Part shown: piece by piece, positions 1 to 8,727 of the stretch
How the letters are laid out: each line of letters starts with the position of its first letter
Position numbering within the stretch: the stretch's first letter is position 1
Origin: Sphingobacteriales bacterium 46-32
GTDB lineage: Bacteria > Bacteroidota > Bacteroidia > Chitinophagales > Chitinophagaceae
Direction of reading: 5' to 3'
Length of the DNA: 64,000 nt
Assembly (NCBI GenBank): GCA_001898485.1
Contig: MKTY01000020.1
Location: 496,001 to 560,000, forward strand
Notes under the pieces: model-generated
Databases searched by the model: none
What the model was told of the DNA's origin: nothing
Seen by the model: only the letters and a program-made list of their open reading frames with translations
Program-made: the position numbers and the translations under genes

Positions 1-57
1 GAGCACACGGCTCTCCTTTTTCAACACTGCTGCACCGCCTGTAAATGGACTTTTCAT
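1..57 (-). CDS. MqsA-like antitoxin, N-terminus only
   Basis: A reading frame opens with ATG at 57 and runs off the left edge, giving 19 residues that begin MKSPFTGGAAVL. It starts 3 bases after the stop of the toxin-like gene upstream, so the two are probably co-transcribed and translationally linked. The MKSP-[FI]-TG start resembles what I recall of Bacteroidota MqsA/YgiT-family antitoxins, which carry an N-terminal toxin-binding domain and a C-terminal XRE helix-turn-helix. Only the start is visible, so the DNA-binding domain cannot be confirmed here. Confidence 0.5.
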   Translation of the reverse strand, partial: MKSPFTGGAAVLKKESRVL

Positions 58-60
58 ACA

Positions 61-411
61 CTATGTTTTTAAAGGATAACTTAAAGGGTGTTCTGCCAGA
101 TGAAAAGAAATACAGATGACCTGTGCGCCTAATAAGCCGGTCGTGATCTTTATGTATACTTCCTGTCCTTTTATCATTTTTCCAAACACCCACATATCGG
201 CGCCACCATATAGTTTTTCCTCCAGGGGGCCCTGGCAATAATCGGCCTGCTGCAGCTCCTGCAACACAGCCTGCCGCTGAGCGGGTGTGATTTCGAGCGA
301 TAGAAGTGCCTGCGCATTTTTGCCCCGGTCGTCGCGGAAGACCACGCCCCACACGCCCAGTTTAGCTTTGAAAGCCTCCAAAAATGCCTGTACCTCTGCC
401 GCCGCTGCCAT
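61..411 (-). CDS. MqsR-like toxin of a type II toxin-antitoxin pair
   Basis: A 116-residue protein from the ATG at 411 (MAAAAEVQAFLEAFKAK). An upstream ATG at 468 would add 19 residues, but it lies inside the 44-bp palindrome and upstream of a good -7 box, so 411 is preferred. Conserved-looking blocks are FRDDRGKN, YGGADMWVFGK, EVYIKI and ICISFHLAEHPLSYP, the pattern I associate with a Bacteroidota toxin family placed near MqsR, an mRNA interferase fold. The next gene downstream starts like an MqsA-type antitoxin. Toxin-first order matches mqsRA. The expected activity is mRNA cleavage, inhibited by the antitoxin. The family assignment is from memory of sequence pattern, and activity is inference. 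Confidence 0.55.
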   Translation of the reverse strand: MAAAAEVQAFLEAFKAKLGVWGVVFRDDRGKNAQALLSLEITPAQRQAVLQELQQADYCQGPLEEKLYGGADMWVFGKMIKGQEVYIKITTGLLGAQVICISFHLAEHPLSYPLKT

Positions 412-439
412 CACTATTTTGATAAGATAAGGTAAAGCA

Positions 440-447
440 CAAAAGTA
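440..447 (-). promoter_or_regulatory. Bacteroidota -7 box of the toxin-antitoxin operon
   Basis: On the minus strand TACTTTTG matches TAnnTTTG exactly and ends 28 bases before the toxin start at 411. A TTG lies 18 bases upstream inside the palindrome and can act as the -33 element. Confidence 0.5.
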
Positions 448-450
448 GGA

Positions 451-494
451 ATTTTCCCAATAATTCAACTAATTAGTTGAATTATTGGGAAAAT
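451..494. promoter_or_regulatory. 44-bp perfect palindrome, likely operator of the TA operon
   Basis: Both 22-base halves are perfectly complementary, centred on CAACTAATTAGTTG. The palindrome covers the expected -33 position of the promoter whose -7 box is at 440-447. That is where an autorepressing antitoxin would bind. Neither side has a T-run, so a terminator role is less likely. Confidence 0.6.
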
Positions 495-700
495 ATAGTC
501 ATTCAGCCACTTATAGCACTAGTTTAATAGAACCCTAAAGGCCTCAACCCATATTTAACTTTACTGGCCCATCCTTAAATATAGATTTCCATATTAAAGG
601 GGAATGGGGGTTGCGATAAAAATAGGGAAGCAATTTACAGGCAAATTGTATCGTAATTACAGCGCTGAGAGACTCTTTCAACACGGTCTAATTCATAAGA

Positions 701-1393
701 CTATTTCCGGTCATCGATTGTCCAGGCATAGTCATCGAAATAAAGAGGAGGAACAGATCGCTTACCCGCTGCTTCCCGAAGTTGGGCTTGTAAACGATAA
801 TACGTTGTTCTATCCACGCTCTTTATCGAATTAGGCACATCTTTGATTTGAAAAGATCGAAGCGAAACGAATATTTTCTTATCAAATGGAACGTGCAGAA
901 AATGCCTGACCTTTTCACTGGCTGTAGTAGAAAAATAGGGACTGAAAAAAACAAGATGACCAAGAAATAGGTTCAAAATTTTGGCTGCATGGCCATAGCG
1001 GATACCTTCCTCTCCTATTTCCGCCAGATTATTCCCAAAGCCGGATATGCTCTTCGAAACTTTACCCAGTTGCGTCTTATGCCAGCTGTCAAACAATTCT
1101 CTTGTTTTGAGAGCTGGTAACTCATCGACATCAATTTTCTGTAAACAATCAAAAATGGCCAGCTTGGTACCAGCAGTAAAAACACGAATTACAGAATTAG
1201 GGAGTATTATTCTAGCTACCCGTTTTTTACAATACTCTCGATAGGCTTTACCATCCTGAAGATGTTTGAACACAGCATCAAGATCCTGAAACAGCATTGT
1301 TTTGGACATCCAGTTGAATTTATCATGAAGAATAAGGTTGTATAGCCGGATACGGATGTAGGTTTCATTACGCCTCTTCAAAATAGTCGCCAT
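701..1393 (-). CDS. Unknown protein paired with Mrr endonuclease
   Basis: A 230-residue soluble protein, not recognised. It is basic near the N-terminus and appears mostly helical, with no signal peptide, membrane segment or clear catalytic motif. Its C-terminus reads PPLYFDDYAW. The start overlaps the end of the mrr-like gene upstream by 26 bases, so the two are almost certainly co-expressed. Context suggests a restriction-associated accessory role such as target recognition or immunity, but nothing in the sequence proves this. The 290 bases between it and the toxin-antitoxin genes contain no clear gene. Confidence 0.65.
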   Translation of the reverse strand: MATILKRRNETYIRIRLYNLILHDKFNWMSKTMLFQDLDAVFKHLQDGKAYREYCKKRVARIILPNSVIRVFTAGTKLAIFDCLQKIDVDELPALKTRELFDSWHKTQLGKVSKSISGFGNNLAEIGEEGIRYGHAAKILNLFLGHLVFFSPYFSTTASEKVRHFLHVPFDKKIFVSLRSFQIKDVPNSIKSVDRTTYYRLQAQLREAAGKRSVPPLYFDDYAWTIDDRK

Positions 1394-2288
1394 CCAGCCG
1401 CTTTATCTCATAGGTACGCTGTAATGAAACGCCAAGGTTGTGATCAATCATGAGCTGGGCCAGTTGCACGCCATCGATCAACACAATTTTCGTTTCGTTT
1501 TTGGGTGCATAGCCAAGCGCATCCTTCGTGAAAGAAGAGGTGGTAATAAAAATGCCCTTTTTAGCCCCCTGTCCGGCAAGTGCTCCTACAAATTTTTGGA
1601 GTTCAGGCCGCCCTACTGTATTACCCGCCTGCCAGCGCTTGGCCTGGATGTAAATAATGTCGAGGCCGAGTTTATCTTCCTTAATGATGCCATCAATACC
1701 TTCATCACCTGTTTTACCCATGGCCCGGCCAGCATCTTTGATAGAGCCACCATAACCCAACCTCACCAGCAACTCTACCACCAGCCTTTCAAAAAAAGCC
1801 GGACTCATGCTGCAAACAGTATCGAGCAACTCCTGCGCCAGCGACTGGCGAATACTTAAATAAGCTTCATCAATTGTCTCCTCCGGGGTCTGCTTCTCTT
1901 CCAGGGAGGAGCCAACAGCACTGGCCTCTTCCACCCTGTCATTCTTAAGATTCTGAAATTCTAAAAATTCCGGAAACTGTTTCAGCAGATTATTGTCGAT
2001 GCGAGTTGGTTTACTTTTTAAAATATCGAGGCCGCGGGGAGTTATGGCTACCACACCCCGTGCCGGATACTCAACCAGGCCGGCTTTCTTCATATAAGTT
2101 CTGGCCCAACCAACCCGGTTGGTAAATACAAAGGCCTGACCGCTGGAAAGCAGCTCATTCATTTCTTCTTCTGAAAGCCTGAACTCCTGCCCCAAAATGG
2201 CAACGAGTTCCTTTAGTTGATGATTCTTTCCGTCACTCAACTGCCTCAGCAGCGGCAGCATGATGGTTTGATAGTCGGGGATGGGCAT
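1368..2288 (-). CDS. mrr: Mrr-type type IV restriction endonuclease
   Basis: A 306-residue protein with the two-domain layout of Mrr. Residues 1-90 form a winged-helix Mrr_N domain (MPIPDYQTIMLPLLRQLSDG and the ITPRGLDIL wing). Residues 160-290 form a PD-(D/E)xK nuclease: FFERLVVELLVRLGY, then GDEGIDG with Asp199, then YIQAKRW with Gln215-x-Lys217, the QxK variant typical of Mrr. The family cuts DNA carrying foreign methylation. It lies 181 bases downstream of the HNH gene and overlaps the next gene by 26 bases. Product assignment is strong; the methyl-target is unknown. Confidence 0.88.
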   Translation of the reverse strand: MPIPDYQTIMLPLLRQLSDGKNHQLKELVAILGQEFRLSEEEMNELLSSGQAFVFTNRVGWARTYMKKAGLVEYPARGVVAITPRGLDILKSKPTRIDNNLLKQFPEFLEFQNLKNDRVEEASAVGSSLEEKQTPEETIDEAYLSIRQSLAQELLDTVCSMSPAFFERLVVELLVRLGYGGSIKDAGRAMGKTGDEGIDGIIKEDKLGLDIIYIQAKRWQAGNTVGRPELQKFVGALAGQGAKKGIFITTSSFTKDALGYAPKNETKIVLIDGVQLAQLMIDHNLGVSLQRTYEIKRLDGDYFEEA

Positions 2289-2469
2289 AAACTCATTCTT
2301 TTATCTATACTATCTATATTTTCAGTTATCAGTTTTTGTTTCCACAGCATCGTTTCTTACTTCGAAGTGCGGTGTAGTGAAATTACGCAGATACACAAAT
2401 AACAACTTAAACAAATTTGTTACAGATTTCTCAAGATCAGCTAATGTTTTGAACAACACATATAAACCG

Positions 2470-3510
2470 CTAAAACCGCGAATACCTTACCGCCTCACTT
2501 CTAGCAGCTTTATCAAACGAATCAATCAAAACTGCCATTGCTTGGTATTCAAGCTCTTTTCTATTTTTTAATTGATTCAAATAAGCCATTTTTCTTTTTT
2601 CGTAATCTGGAATTTCAGCAACCACATCCTTATCAGTAATTGTTTTATCGAAAAACTCATACCATTTTCTAATATTTCCATTTACATGTGTTTGATGCCG
2701 ATTTTCAATGTTGTAGATATCCAACCAAGCTTTTAGCTCTTTATTCTTTGCATCCTTATTAGAGTATTGAATATTCCACTGAATTTTTGAAATATCATTT
2801 TGGTGATTTTTCTTAATTGATATACTAATATCAATGCCTTTATGTTTTTCATCAAAAGGATAAAAAACTACGCCAGAATATTTTAATATATCCTTATTGC
2901 TTTTAACTTCAATTGAATTACAATCAATGCAAATTGGCACAAGGTTCCTAAAGTTGACGGAGGAATAGGGATATACATCTTTCGGCAGATAGTGATCATG
3001 TTGATCTTTCTTTTTGTCATCAGCGTTTTTCATTTCAACCAGACCACAAGCCGGACAAAACTCGAAGTCGTTGGCCTTGTCTTTACGTACCATATGGTAG
3101 TGATCTTTCAAACTACCATATTTTGCAATAAAGTATTTCCCTTTGATTACATCGTCGTACAAAGAAATGAACAAATCCTGTACTAACGGCATCATGGTTG
3201 CCGGTATGGAAGCTGTTTTCAATGGAATGCTTTTCCCTCCGCATATATTTTGTATCTCATTACTGTCCCTGATCGCCTTACAAAACTTCGTTCTTGCTGC
3301 CTGTGTCAAAGTTTGTGTTATAGCGTAAATGTCCTTAAATCGTTTACCTAATATTTTTCGATGATGTACTACCAGCTCATCGTAAAACTCTTTTTCGTAA
3401 AACGAGTTATCAAACGCACCTGTTTCAAACTCTATCCGGTTAAAAAAAGCCATTACAAACTCATGCAGTTTGCTGTGTGGAGTATCAATGTATTTATAAG
3501 TTTTTATCAT
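2470..3510 (-). CDS. HNH endonuclease partner of the AAA ATPase (PtuB-like)
   Basis: A 346-residue protein with a zinc-supported HNH centre at residues 150-200: CPAC (Cys152, Cys155), HDHYLPKDVYP (His171, His173), NFRNLVPICIDCN with Cys194 and Cys197. This is the C2-H-C2 HNH layout seen in nucleases that pair with SMC-like ATPases, for example PtuB of Septu. Its ATG overlaps the TGA of the upstream ATPase gene by four bases, a strong sign of translational coupling and of a two-protein complex. It ends the hsd operon. HNH nuclease assignment is strong; membership in a Septu-like module is inference from architecture. Confidence 0.8.
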   Translation of the reverse strand: MIKTYKYIDTPHSKLHEFVMAFFNRIEFETGAFDNSFYEKEFYDELVVHHRKILGKRFKDIYAITQTLTQAARTKFCKAIRDSNEIQNICGGKSIPLKTASIPATMMPLVQDLFISLYDDVIKGKYFIAKYGSLKDHYHMVRKDKANDFEFCPACGLVEMKNADDKKKDQHDHYLPKDVYPYSSVNFRNLVPICIDCNSIEVKSNKDILKYSGVVFYPFDEKHKGIDISISIKKNHQNDISKIQWNIQYSNKDAKNKELKAWLDIYNIENRHQTHVNGNIRKWYEFFDKTITDKDVVAEIPDYEKRKMAYLNQLKNRKELEYQAMAVLIDSFDKAARSEAVRYSRF

Positions 3511-5369
3511 TTCCTTCTTACTGCTTTTTTCTTAACCGCTTTGCGGGAAGTCCGGCCTATTACAGAATTCTTTGCAGTGGTCTTTTTGGCTGCCCTGCTT
3601 ATTGTCTTTTTCTTTGCTACGCTTTTCTTTACTGGCTTTTTTGCAACCTTCTTTTTTGAGACAGCTTTCCTTTTAACACGTTTAGGCTTTCTCTTCTTAA
3701 ACTCATCCTCCAGCATCAGCAGCTTTCTGAACAATAAGGTTTTTTCTACAGAGTCACCCAGTATCCTTGCATCTTCTTTGGCCTCTTGTATTTGAGCGAG
3801 ATTTTTAAACTTCCTGCCTTTAATTTCATTAAGGATAGCCAATGAATAATCTGCAATACTCTCATTTTTATTAAATACCTCTTCCGTAAGTACATTTACA
3901 GAAGCCCCAAAAGTGTTCAAGCGTTTTTGTGCAGCTGTTTCGACCGTCATTTTATTACCCTGGCGGTTAAAAATGTAAACATTGTTTGGCTTGCAGTCTG
4001 ATATAATGAAAGGGGAATGTGAAGTAATAAAATAATCCTGTTCGTTATTATTATTTTCATTGTTCTGCATAATGAGGCTGATCATTTTGGCCCGCCATTC
4101 CGGGTTAAAATGCGTTTCCGGCTCATCCAGTATAAAAAGAACATCGCCCTCCTGCATCAGCATAAGCGTACCCATTACGTGCAATAATTGATGTTCTCCA
4201 TCGCTTAACTGCTTGTAAGCAACAGGCTCGTTAGTATTGGTCTTCTTAAAAAGTATATTATCAATTTTAAAAACAGTTTCTTCCGCTGATGGCCTGGGGA
4301 TCAAATCACTAAGATTGGTTCCTTTAGGGGCATTCTTTATTGAGTTTCTTGTCGCATTTGTATAGCAGTATATATTCAGCAAGCGAAGTAAGTAAAGCAA
4401 CCGGAATAACTCTGCCGGTGTTTTAAATAAGTTCCTGAATGCGCTTCGTACAGCCACATCTGTAAAAAAATGCAACTCTATCACCCGATCCCTCAAAGAT
4501 TTCGGGCTTTCCTTGTCCAGTACGTTTTCATTATCCGTCCAGACGCTGGCACATTTCTTTAATTTTTCAATGCCAACATATAGCTCAGATGGTAGCTCTA
4601 TAAAAGCTTTTTTATGGTCCCGAAACTGAATTCTGATAGAAAACGAATGCATGTGATCAATGCGCAGCTTTTTATTAAAAGCAATACGGTCTTTCCAGTA
4701 TAGCAAACTGTTTTCCTGGAATAAATAATTAGAAAGTAAAACAAGCTGATTACTCTCATAATCCATAAAGAACATCCGGTTTACATCCAGGTCTCCGGAA
4801 ACATTGATGCTGCTGCGCCTTTTCTGAAATTCTTCAAAATAATGAAAGTCGAGTTTTATGAATGGATTGCTGATGAGTTCATTTTGTCCGCTGCTATAAG
4901 CTACTATTCTGTTGGGTAGAACAAAACCTATTTTATCATTGGGTATATTAAATTCCTGGTTATAAGATGCATAATAAGCTCTGCAATTAATTTTTTCTCC
5001 AACAGGCTTTTTGAAATTAATAATGATGTTTTCCTTACCTAAATCTAGTTCCTTTAACTCTAATTGAGAAAATGCATACTGCCATTTTAAACGGCTAATG
5101 GTATATTCTATTTCAAAACTTAGTGAATGATATCGCTGGTTAATTTTGTTTAATTCCTTTTTACTGGCAACATTTTGTATTTCGAGATAATAGAATATTT
5201 CACAAATCACTTCCAACACATTGGATTTGCCGCTTCCATTTAAACCCACCAGGCAAACCGGCTCGTTAATATCTTCCGGCAAGTAATTGTCTTGCCGAAA
5301 ATGGAGTTCGATGCCTTCTTTTGGAAGTCCTCGAAATGGGCTTGCTATTTTAAGGCGGAGTAATTTCAT
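3507..5369 (-). CDS. Restriction-associated AAA/SMC-like ATPase with lysine-rich tail
   Basis: A 620-residue ABC/SMC-type ATPase. The Walker A motif GLNGSGKS is at residues 42-49. An ABC signature (LSDGEHQLLHVMG) falls near residue 395, Walker B (LFILDEPETHFNP) about 20 residues later, then an H-loop region ITSHSPFIIS. This resembles OLD/RecF-like ATPases and the family I recall as restriction-system-associated AAA ATPases. Residues 558-620 form a Lys/Arg/Ala/Val-rich, histone-H1-like tail, probably for nonspecific DNA binding. The start overlaps the hsdS stop and the stop overlaps the HNH start, both as ATGA. It likely powers or gates the HNH nuclease, as PtuA does for PtuB. Confidence 0.82.
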   Translation of the reverse strand: MKLLRLKIASPFRGLPKEGIELHFRQDNYLPEDINEPVCLVGLNGSGKSNVLEVICEIFYYLEIQNVASKKELNKINQRYHSLSFEIEYTISRLKWQYAFSQLELKELDLGKENIIINFKKPVGEKINCRAYYASYNQEFNIPNDKIGFVLPNRIVAYSSGQNELISNPFIKLDFHYFEEFQKRRSSINVSGDLDVNRMFFMDYESNQLVLLSNYLFQENSLLYWKDRIAFNKKLRIDHMHSFSIRIQFRDHKKAFIELPSELYVGIEKLKKCASVWTDNENVLDKESPKSLRDRVIELHFFTDVAVRSAFRNLFKTPAELFRLLYLLRLLNIYCYTNATRNSIKNAPKGTNLSDLIPRPSAEETVFKIDNILFKKTNTNEPVAYKQLSDGEHQLLHVMGTLMLMQEGDVLFILDEPETHFNPEWRAKMISLIMQNNENNNNEQDYFITSHSPFIISDCKPNNVYIFNRQGNKMTVETAAQKRLNTFGASVNVLTEEVFNKNESIADYSLAILNEIKGRKFKNLAQIQEAKEDARILGDSVEKTLLFRKLLMLEDEFKKRKPKRVKRKAVSKKKVAKKPVKKSVAKKKTISRAAKKTTAKNSVIGRTSRKAVKKKAVRRK

Positions 5370-7072
5370 TTGGCTTTATCTGTTTTATTTACCAGAAACC
5401 AAATACTTCCCTCGCCGGAAAACTCAGGGCCACCCGGAGGATTAAATTTGGGATGCCGTATAGCCTCCATCCATTCTTTAGTGGCATAGTATTGCACCAG
5501 TTCTTTTTGCTCCAGCTTTTGAAAAATAAACTCTTTTATTTCTTTAGCTGTATAAGCAATCTTTTCAGTTTTTAAAGCACTTTCGAATTCACTGAAGCCA
5601 AAACCTGTGTTTTGCTTTGAAAAAACCTCATTAATGATTGCATTCCCTTCAAGAGAATTAAACTTTATCGTGGTCGGTCTTAACCCACTGCGTTTTGACT
5701 GTAACCAAACAGATTCATTTTCTTCTTCAATAGTTTTACCATGCAGCCGTAACCATTCATTGTAAAACCAAGCCCCTTGTTTTTTGGCAGTAACCTCATC
5801 TACTTCAAATGGGTCGCCATAACTGGTGTCTTCTTCATCAGTTTTGGGTTGTTTATCAACTATTCCGGCCTGTTTTCTGCCTTTTAGTAACTTTTCGATT
5901 TTTTCATCAATAACCTTGGATTTTATACGATTTAAATCCAAGTCACCTTTAAATGCCTTTTGACTTATCGAATTATATAAATCCTCTAAGTATTCCAAGC
6001 TAATTTTGAGCTGGTCGTTAAGAATGTCTGCCTTCTCAACTATTTTGGTGAATTTTTTTTGCAGTTCAATTGGTGGAATCAATATTTTTATTTCATTAAT
6101 TTTTTTAAGAGTCAAACGCTGGATAGCACCGCCAGCCATCATTTTAAGAACTTGTTCCTTAACACTCTTATTATTCAACCAATAGCATAAATAAACAGGA
6201 AGGCACATATTTATTTCAGGACGCAGCAATGCCAGGCTAGACAGCATACTAAATTCAAAATCGTACTTATTAACTGCTGCAAAACCTGTAGTTGCTCCAT
6301 CCTTAATATAAATCACATCCCCCTTTTTAGGATCACATCGTTTATAAATTTCCGCATGATTTTCTTCTGATATAAACCAAGGATTCGCCCAAAAGTCTAT
6401 CTTGTTTTCTCTAACATGTTTTGCAGTTAAATAGGGTTTCCCTGTTTCTACTATAGGCGGAGAGAAATGAGTACCATCTGTTATTTTATTACACACTTGG
6501 CTCAAATTCATTTTCTTCCAACCCCTTTCATTCTTCACCGGATCTCCAAACATTTCTGCAAACACACTCTTTACATATTCCTCCAGCAGTTTTATGCCTT
6601 CTTTACGCTTGTTTATCAGTGCTTCTGCTTTACTGAGTAGGGTTGCAATGCGGATTTGGTCTGCAAAAGTGTTCGGTAACGGGATAGGGATTTTATCAAG
6701 AGCAGTTCTTGTGAGTTTACCTCTAGTTGTACCTGTTATGAAGCTATTGAGATTTGCATAGTTTAGATAGTATTTTATATAATCAAGGTATGCTTTGCCA
6801 TTTTCAACTAAAACATGGGCATGGTTGTTCACCCATGTTTTGCCTTCATATATGACAGCGCATTGTTCTCCTGCTCCCCAACTCCCGCCATCCTCTGCCA
6901 CACACAAAATTTTCTCATCAAAAATATACTCGTTAATAAAGCCAACAATATTATTCGCCCCAATATATGGATACTCCCCATCTATACTCTTAGCCTCCCT
7001 TTCAATTGAATTAAGAGGAATCCGTTTATTATCGAGATTCTTAACAATATTTCCTAATCGTTCAAATTTCAT
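5366..7072 (-). CDS. hsdS: Type I restriction-modification specificity subunit HsdS with C-terminal extension
   Basis: A 568-residue protein. Residues 1-160 form a first target-recognition domain, then a helical spacer (RKEGIKLLEEYVKSVFAEMFGDP). A second recognition domain runs from about 185 to 345 (ITDGTHFSPP, GDVIYIKDG), and a second coiled coil ends near 390. Both halves end in the typical LPPIELQKKF / PLPNTFADQIRIATL-like segments before the coils. Residues 395-568 are an added domain not needed for a normal HsdS of about 400 residues. The neighbouring ATPase and HNH genes suggest it is an adaptor for them. HsdS sets the DNA sequence recognised by the HsdM/HsdR complex. An 85-base gap separates it from hsdM. 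Confidence 0.9.
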   Translation of the reverse strand: MKFERLGNIVKNLDNKRIPLNSIEREAKSIDGEYPYIGANNIVGFINEYIFDEKILCVAEDGGSWGAGEQCAVIYEGKTWVNNHAHVLVENGKAYLDYIKYYLNYANLNSFITGTTRGKLTRTALDKIPIPLPNTFADQIRIATLLSKAEALINKRKEGIKLLEEYVKSVFAEMFGDPVKNERGWKKMNLSQVCNKITDGTHFSPPIVETGKPYLTAKHVRENKIDFWANPWFISEENHAEIYKRCDPKKGDVIYIKDGATTGFAAVNKYDFEFSMLSSLALLRPEINMCLPVYLCYWLNNKSVKEQVLKMMAGGAIQRLTLKKINEIKILIPPIELQKKFTKIVEKADILNDQLKISLEYLEDLYNSISQKAFKGDLDLNRIKSKVIDEKIEKLLKGRKQAGIVDKQPKTDEEDTSYGDPFEVDEVTAKKQGAWFYNEWLRLHGKTIEEENESVWLQSKRSGLRPTTIKFNSLEGNAIINEVFSKQNTGFGFSEFESALKTEKIAYTAKEIKEFIFQKLEQKELVQYYATKEWMEAIRHPKFNPPGGPEFSGEGSIWFLVNKTDKAK

Positions 7073-7157
7073 TTGTTCCTTTTATAAGCTCAATAATAGT
7101 ATAAGCGATGAAAGTATTGCGACGCAACGATGCTGCTATGGAAAACCGGTGCCGGTA

Positions 7158-8726
7158 TCAAAACATTTCTTTTAACTCTTCAATACCTTTTACTATTTCA
7201 TTTTCAATATTACTCAGCCGGGTTAATATATCCTTTGGTTTATCGTATTTCACTTCCTCATAAACCTCTTCTTTATACTTACTTAGGCTTAAATCGTAAT
7301 CATTTTCAACAATTTCCGTTTTAGGGATAATAAAATGCTGCTGGATGCGGTCAGTGTTCTTTTTCTTCTTTTTAAATTCGTTAATGATATTCTGGAGGTC
7401 GCCATAGTCACGTTCGCCATTGGATTTAAATAACTCATTTCGCTTATCATCCAGGCTGCGGCCATCATTTTTCATTTCGTAAAACCAAACATTCTCTGTG
7501 GCACCCGCCTTTGTAAAAATAAGTATGGCCGTTGCTACCCCGGCATAGGGTTTAAACACGCCGCTGGGCATGGTAATTACGGCCTTCAGTTCGCATTGCT
7601 CTACCAGTATTTTACGGGCTTCTACAAAGGCTTTACCGCTGCCAAACAATACGCCCTGGGGTACTATTACACCAGCAGTACCGCCCTTGCGCAGCATTTT
7701 ATAAATACGTTCAATAAAAAGTAGTTCGGTTTTGCGTGTATCTAAGGTAAATGTGGGGTTTATCTCGCCTTTATCAAGGCTGCCGGTAAAAGGCGGATTG
7801 GCCAGCACTACGTGATAGTGTCCGTCTTCATTATAATGCTTACTCAGTGTATCGCTATAATCAATTTTCGGGTTTTCAATGCCGTGCATCATCAGGTTCA
7901 TCAGGCCCAGGCGAATCATGGTAGGGTCAATATCAAACCCATAGAAAGTGTCTTTTTGTAATTGCTCTTTGGCGGCAGTGCTTACCAATTTATCGGCCAT
8001 GCTGCCCCGCATAAAGCCATTGTCATCTTTTGAAATGTAAGTATCACTTGTAAACTGCGTAATAATATATTTTAAGGCAGCCAGCAGGAAACCCGCAGTA
8101 CCACAGGCAGGATCCGCTATCCGGTTGCCCAGTTTTGGCTCCACCAGTTCCACCAGCAATTCAATAATATGGGTAGGCGTGCGGAACTGCCCGTTTTTAC
8201 CGGCCTGGCTCAACTGACTTAGCAGGTATTCGTACACATCGCCCTGTGTATCTATAAACCGGTCTTCAGTTTTTATTTGCTTGTACAGTTCATCAATTGT
8301 ATCCATTGCCTCTTTTAACAGGCTGGCCTTGGGTATCAGAAATACTGCATTAGCCATGTGTTTGGCAAAGGAAGAATCGGTTTCTCCCAGGTCACGGATA
8401 AAAGGAAAGACCTGCGTTTGCATTTTGCGGAAAATGTCATCAGATGGACCACGGTTTACATTGCTCCATCGTAAATCGTTTTTCTTAATGGCATTTTCTT
8501 TTATTCTTTCAACGCCCGGCGGATAGTACACGCCATCAAAAACGGATTTGTATTTTTCGCCTTTAAAATCTGACTTGCGGCGTTGTGAAACATCGTTTTC
8601 ATCCAACTGCTTCATAAAAAGCAGGTAAGTAATTTGCTCAATAGCATTCAGGGGGTTGGAGATGCCGCCGCTCCAGAACTTATTCCAGAGGTCGTTTACT
8701 TTTGATTTTATTGCGGGAGTGAGCAT
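7158..8726 (-). CDS. hsdM: Type I restriction-modification DNA methyltransferase subunit HsdM
   Basis: A 522-residue N6-adenine methyltransferase. It has an HsdM_N helical domain (residues 8-150, starting KSKVNDLWNKFWSGG), SAM-binding motif I DPACGTAGF at 205-213, and catalytic NPPF at 310-313. This is the usual length for the family. It starts 1 base after the hsdR stop, so the two are coupled. It methylates host sites and forms the core enzyme with HsdS. Confidence 0.95.
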   Translation of the reverse strand: MLTPAIKSKVNDLWNKFWSGGISNPLNAIEQITYLLFMKQLDENDVSQRRKSDFKGEKYKSVFDGVYYPPGVERIKENAIKKNDLRWSNVNRGPSDDIFRKMQTQVFPFIRDLGETDSSFAKHMANAVFLIPKASLLKEAMDTIDELYKQIKTEDRFIDTQGDVYEYLLSQLSQAGKNGQFRTPTHIIELLVELVEPKLGNRIADPACGTAGFLLAALKYIITQFTSDTYISKDDNGFMRGSMADKLVSTAAKEQLQKDTFYGFDIDPTMIRLGLMNLMMHGIENPKIDYSDTLSKHYNEDGHYHVVLANPPFTGSLDKGEINPTFTLDTRKTELLFIERIYKMLRKGGTAGVIVPQGVLFGSGKAFVEARKILVEQCELKAVITMPSGVFKPYAGVATAILIFTKAGATENVWFYEMKNDGRSLDDKRNELFKSNGERDYGDLQNIINEFKKKKKNTDRIQQHFIIPKTEIVENDYDLSLSKYKEEVYEEVKYDKPKDILTRLSNIENEIVKGIEELKEMF

Positions 8727-8727
8727 A

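Noticed and set aside
451-494. Intrinsic terminator for the gene at 701-1393
   Set aside because: No T-run follows on the minus strand, and the site overlaps a promoter for the next genes.
604-834. 76-residue plus-strand frame
   Set aside because: It overlaps the end of the 230-residue minus-strand gene and has no protein-like features.
3361-3795. Phe/Leu-rich plus-strand frame resembling a membrane protein
   Set aside because: It is the antisense of the lysine-rich tail of the ATPase; AAA codons read backwards give TTT.
7117-7127. TTGCG-A-CGCAA palindrome between hsdM and hsdS as a promoter operator
   Set aside because: Too short, without a promoter consensus nearby; the gap is only 85 bases inside an operon.
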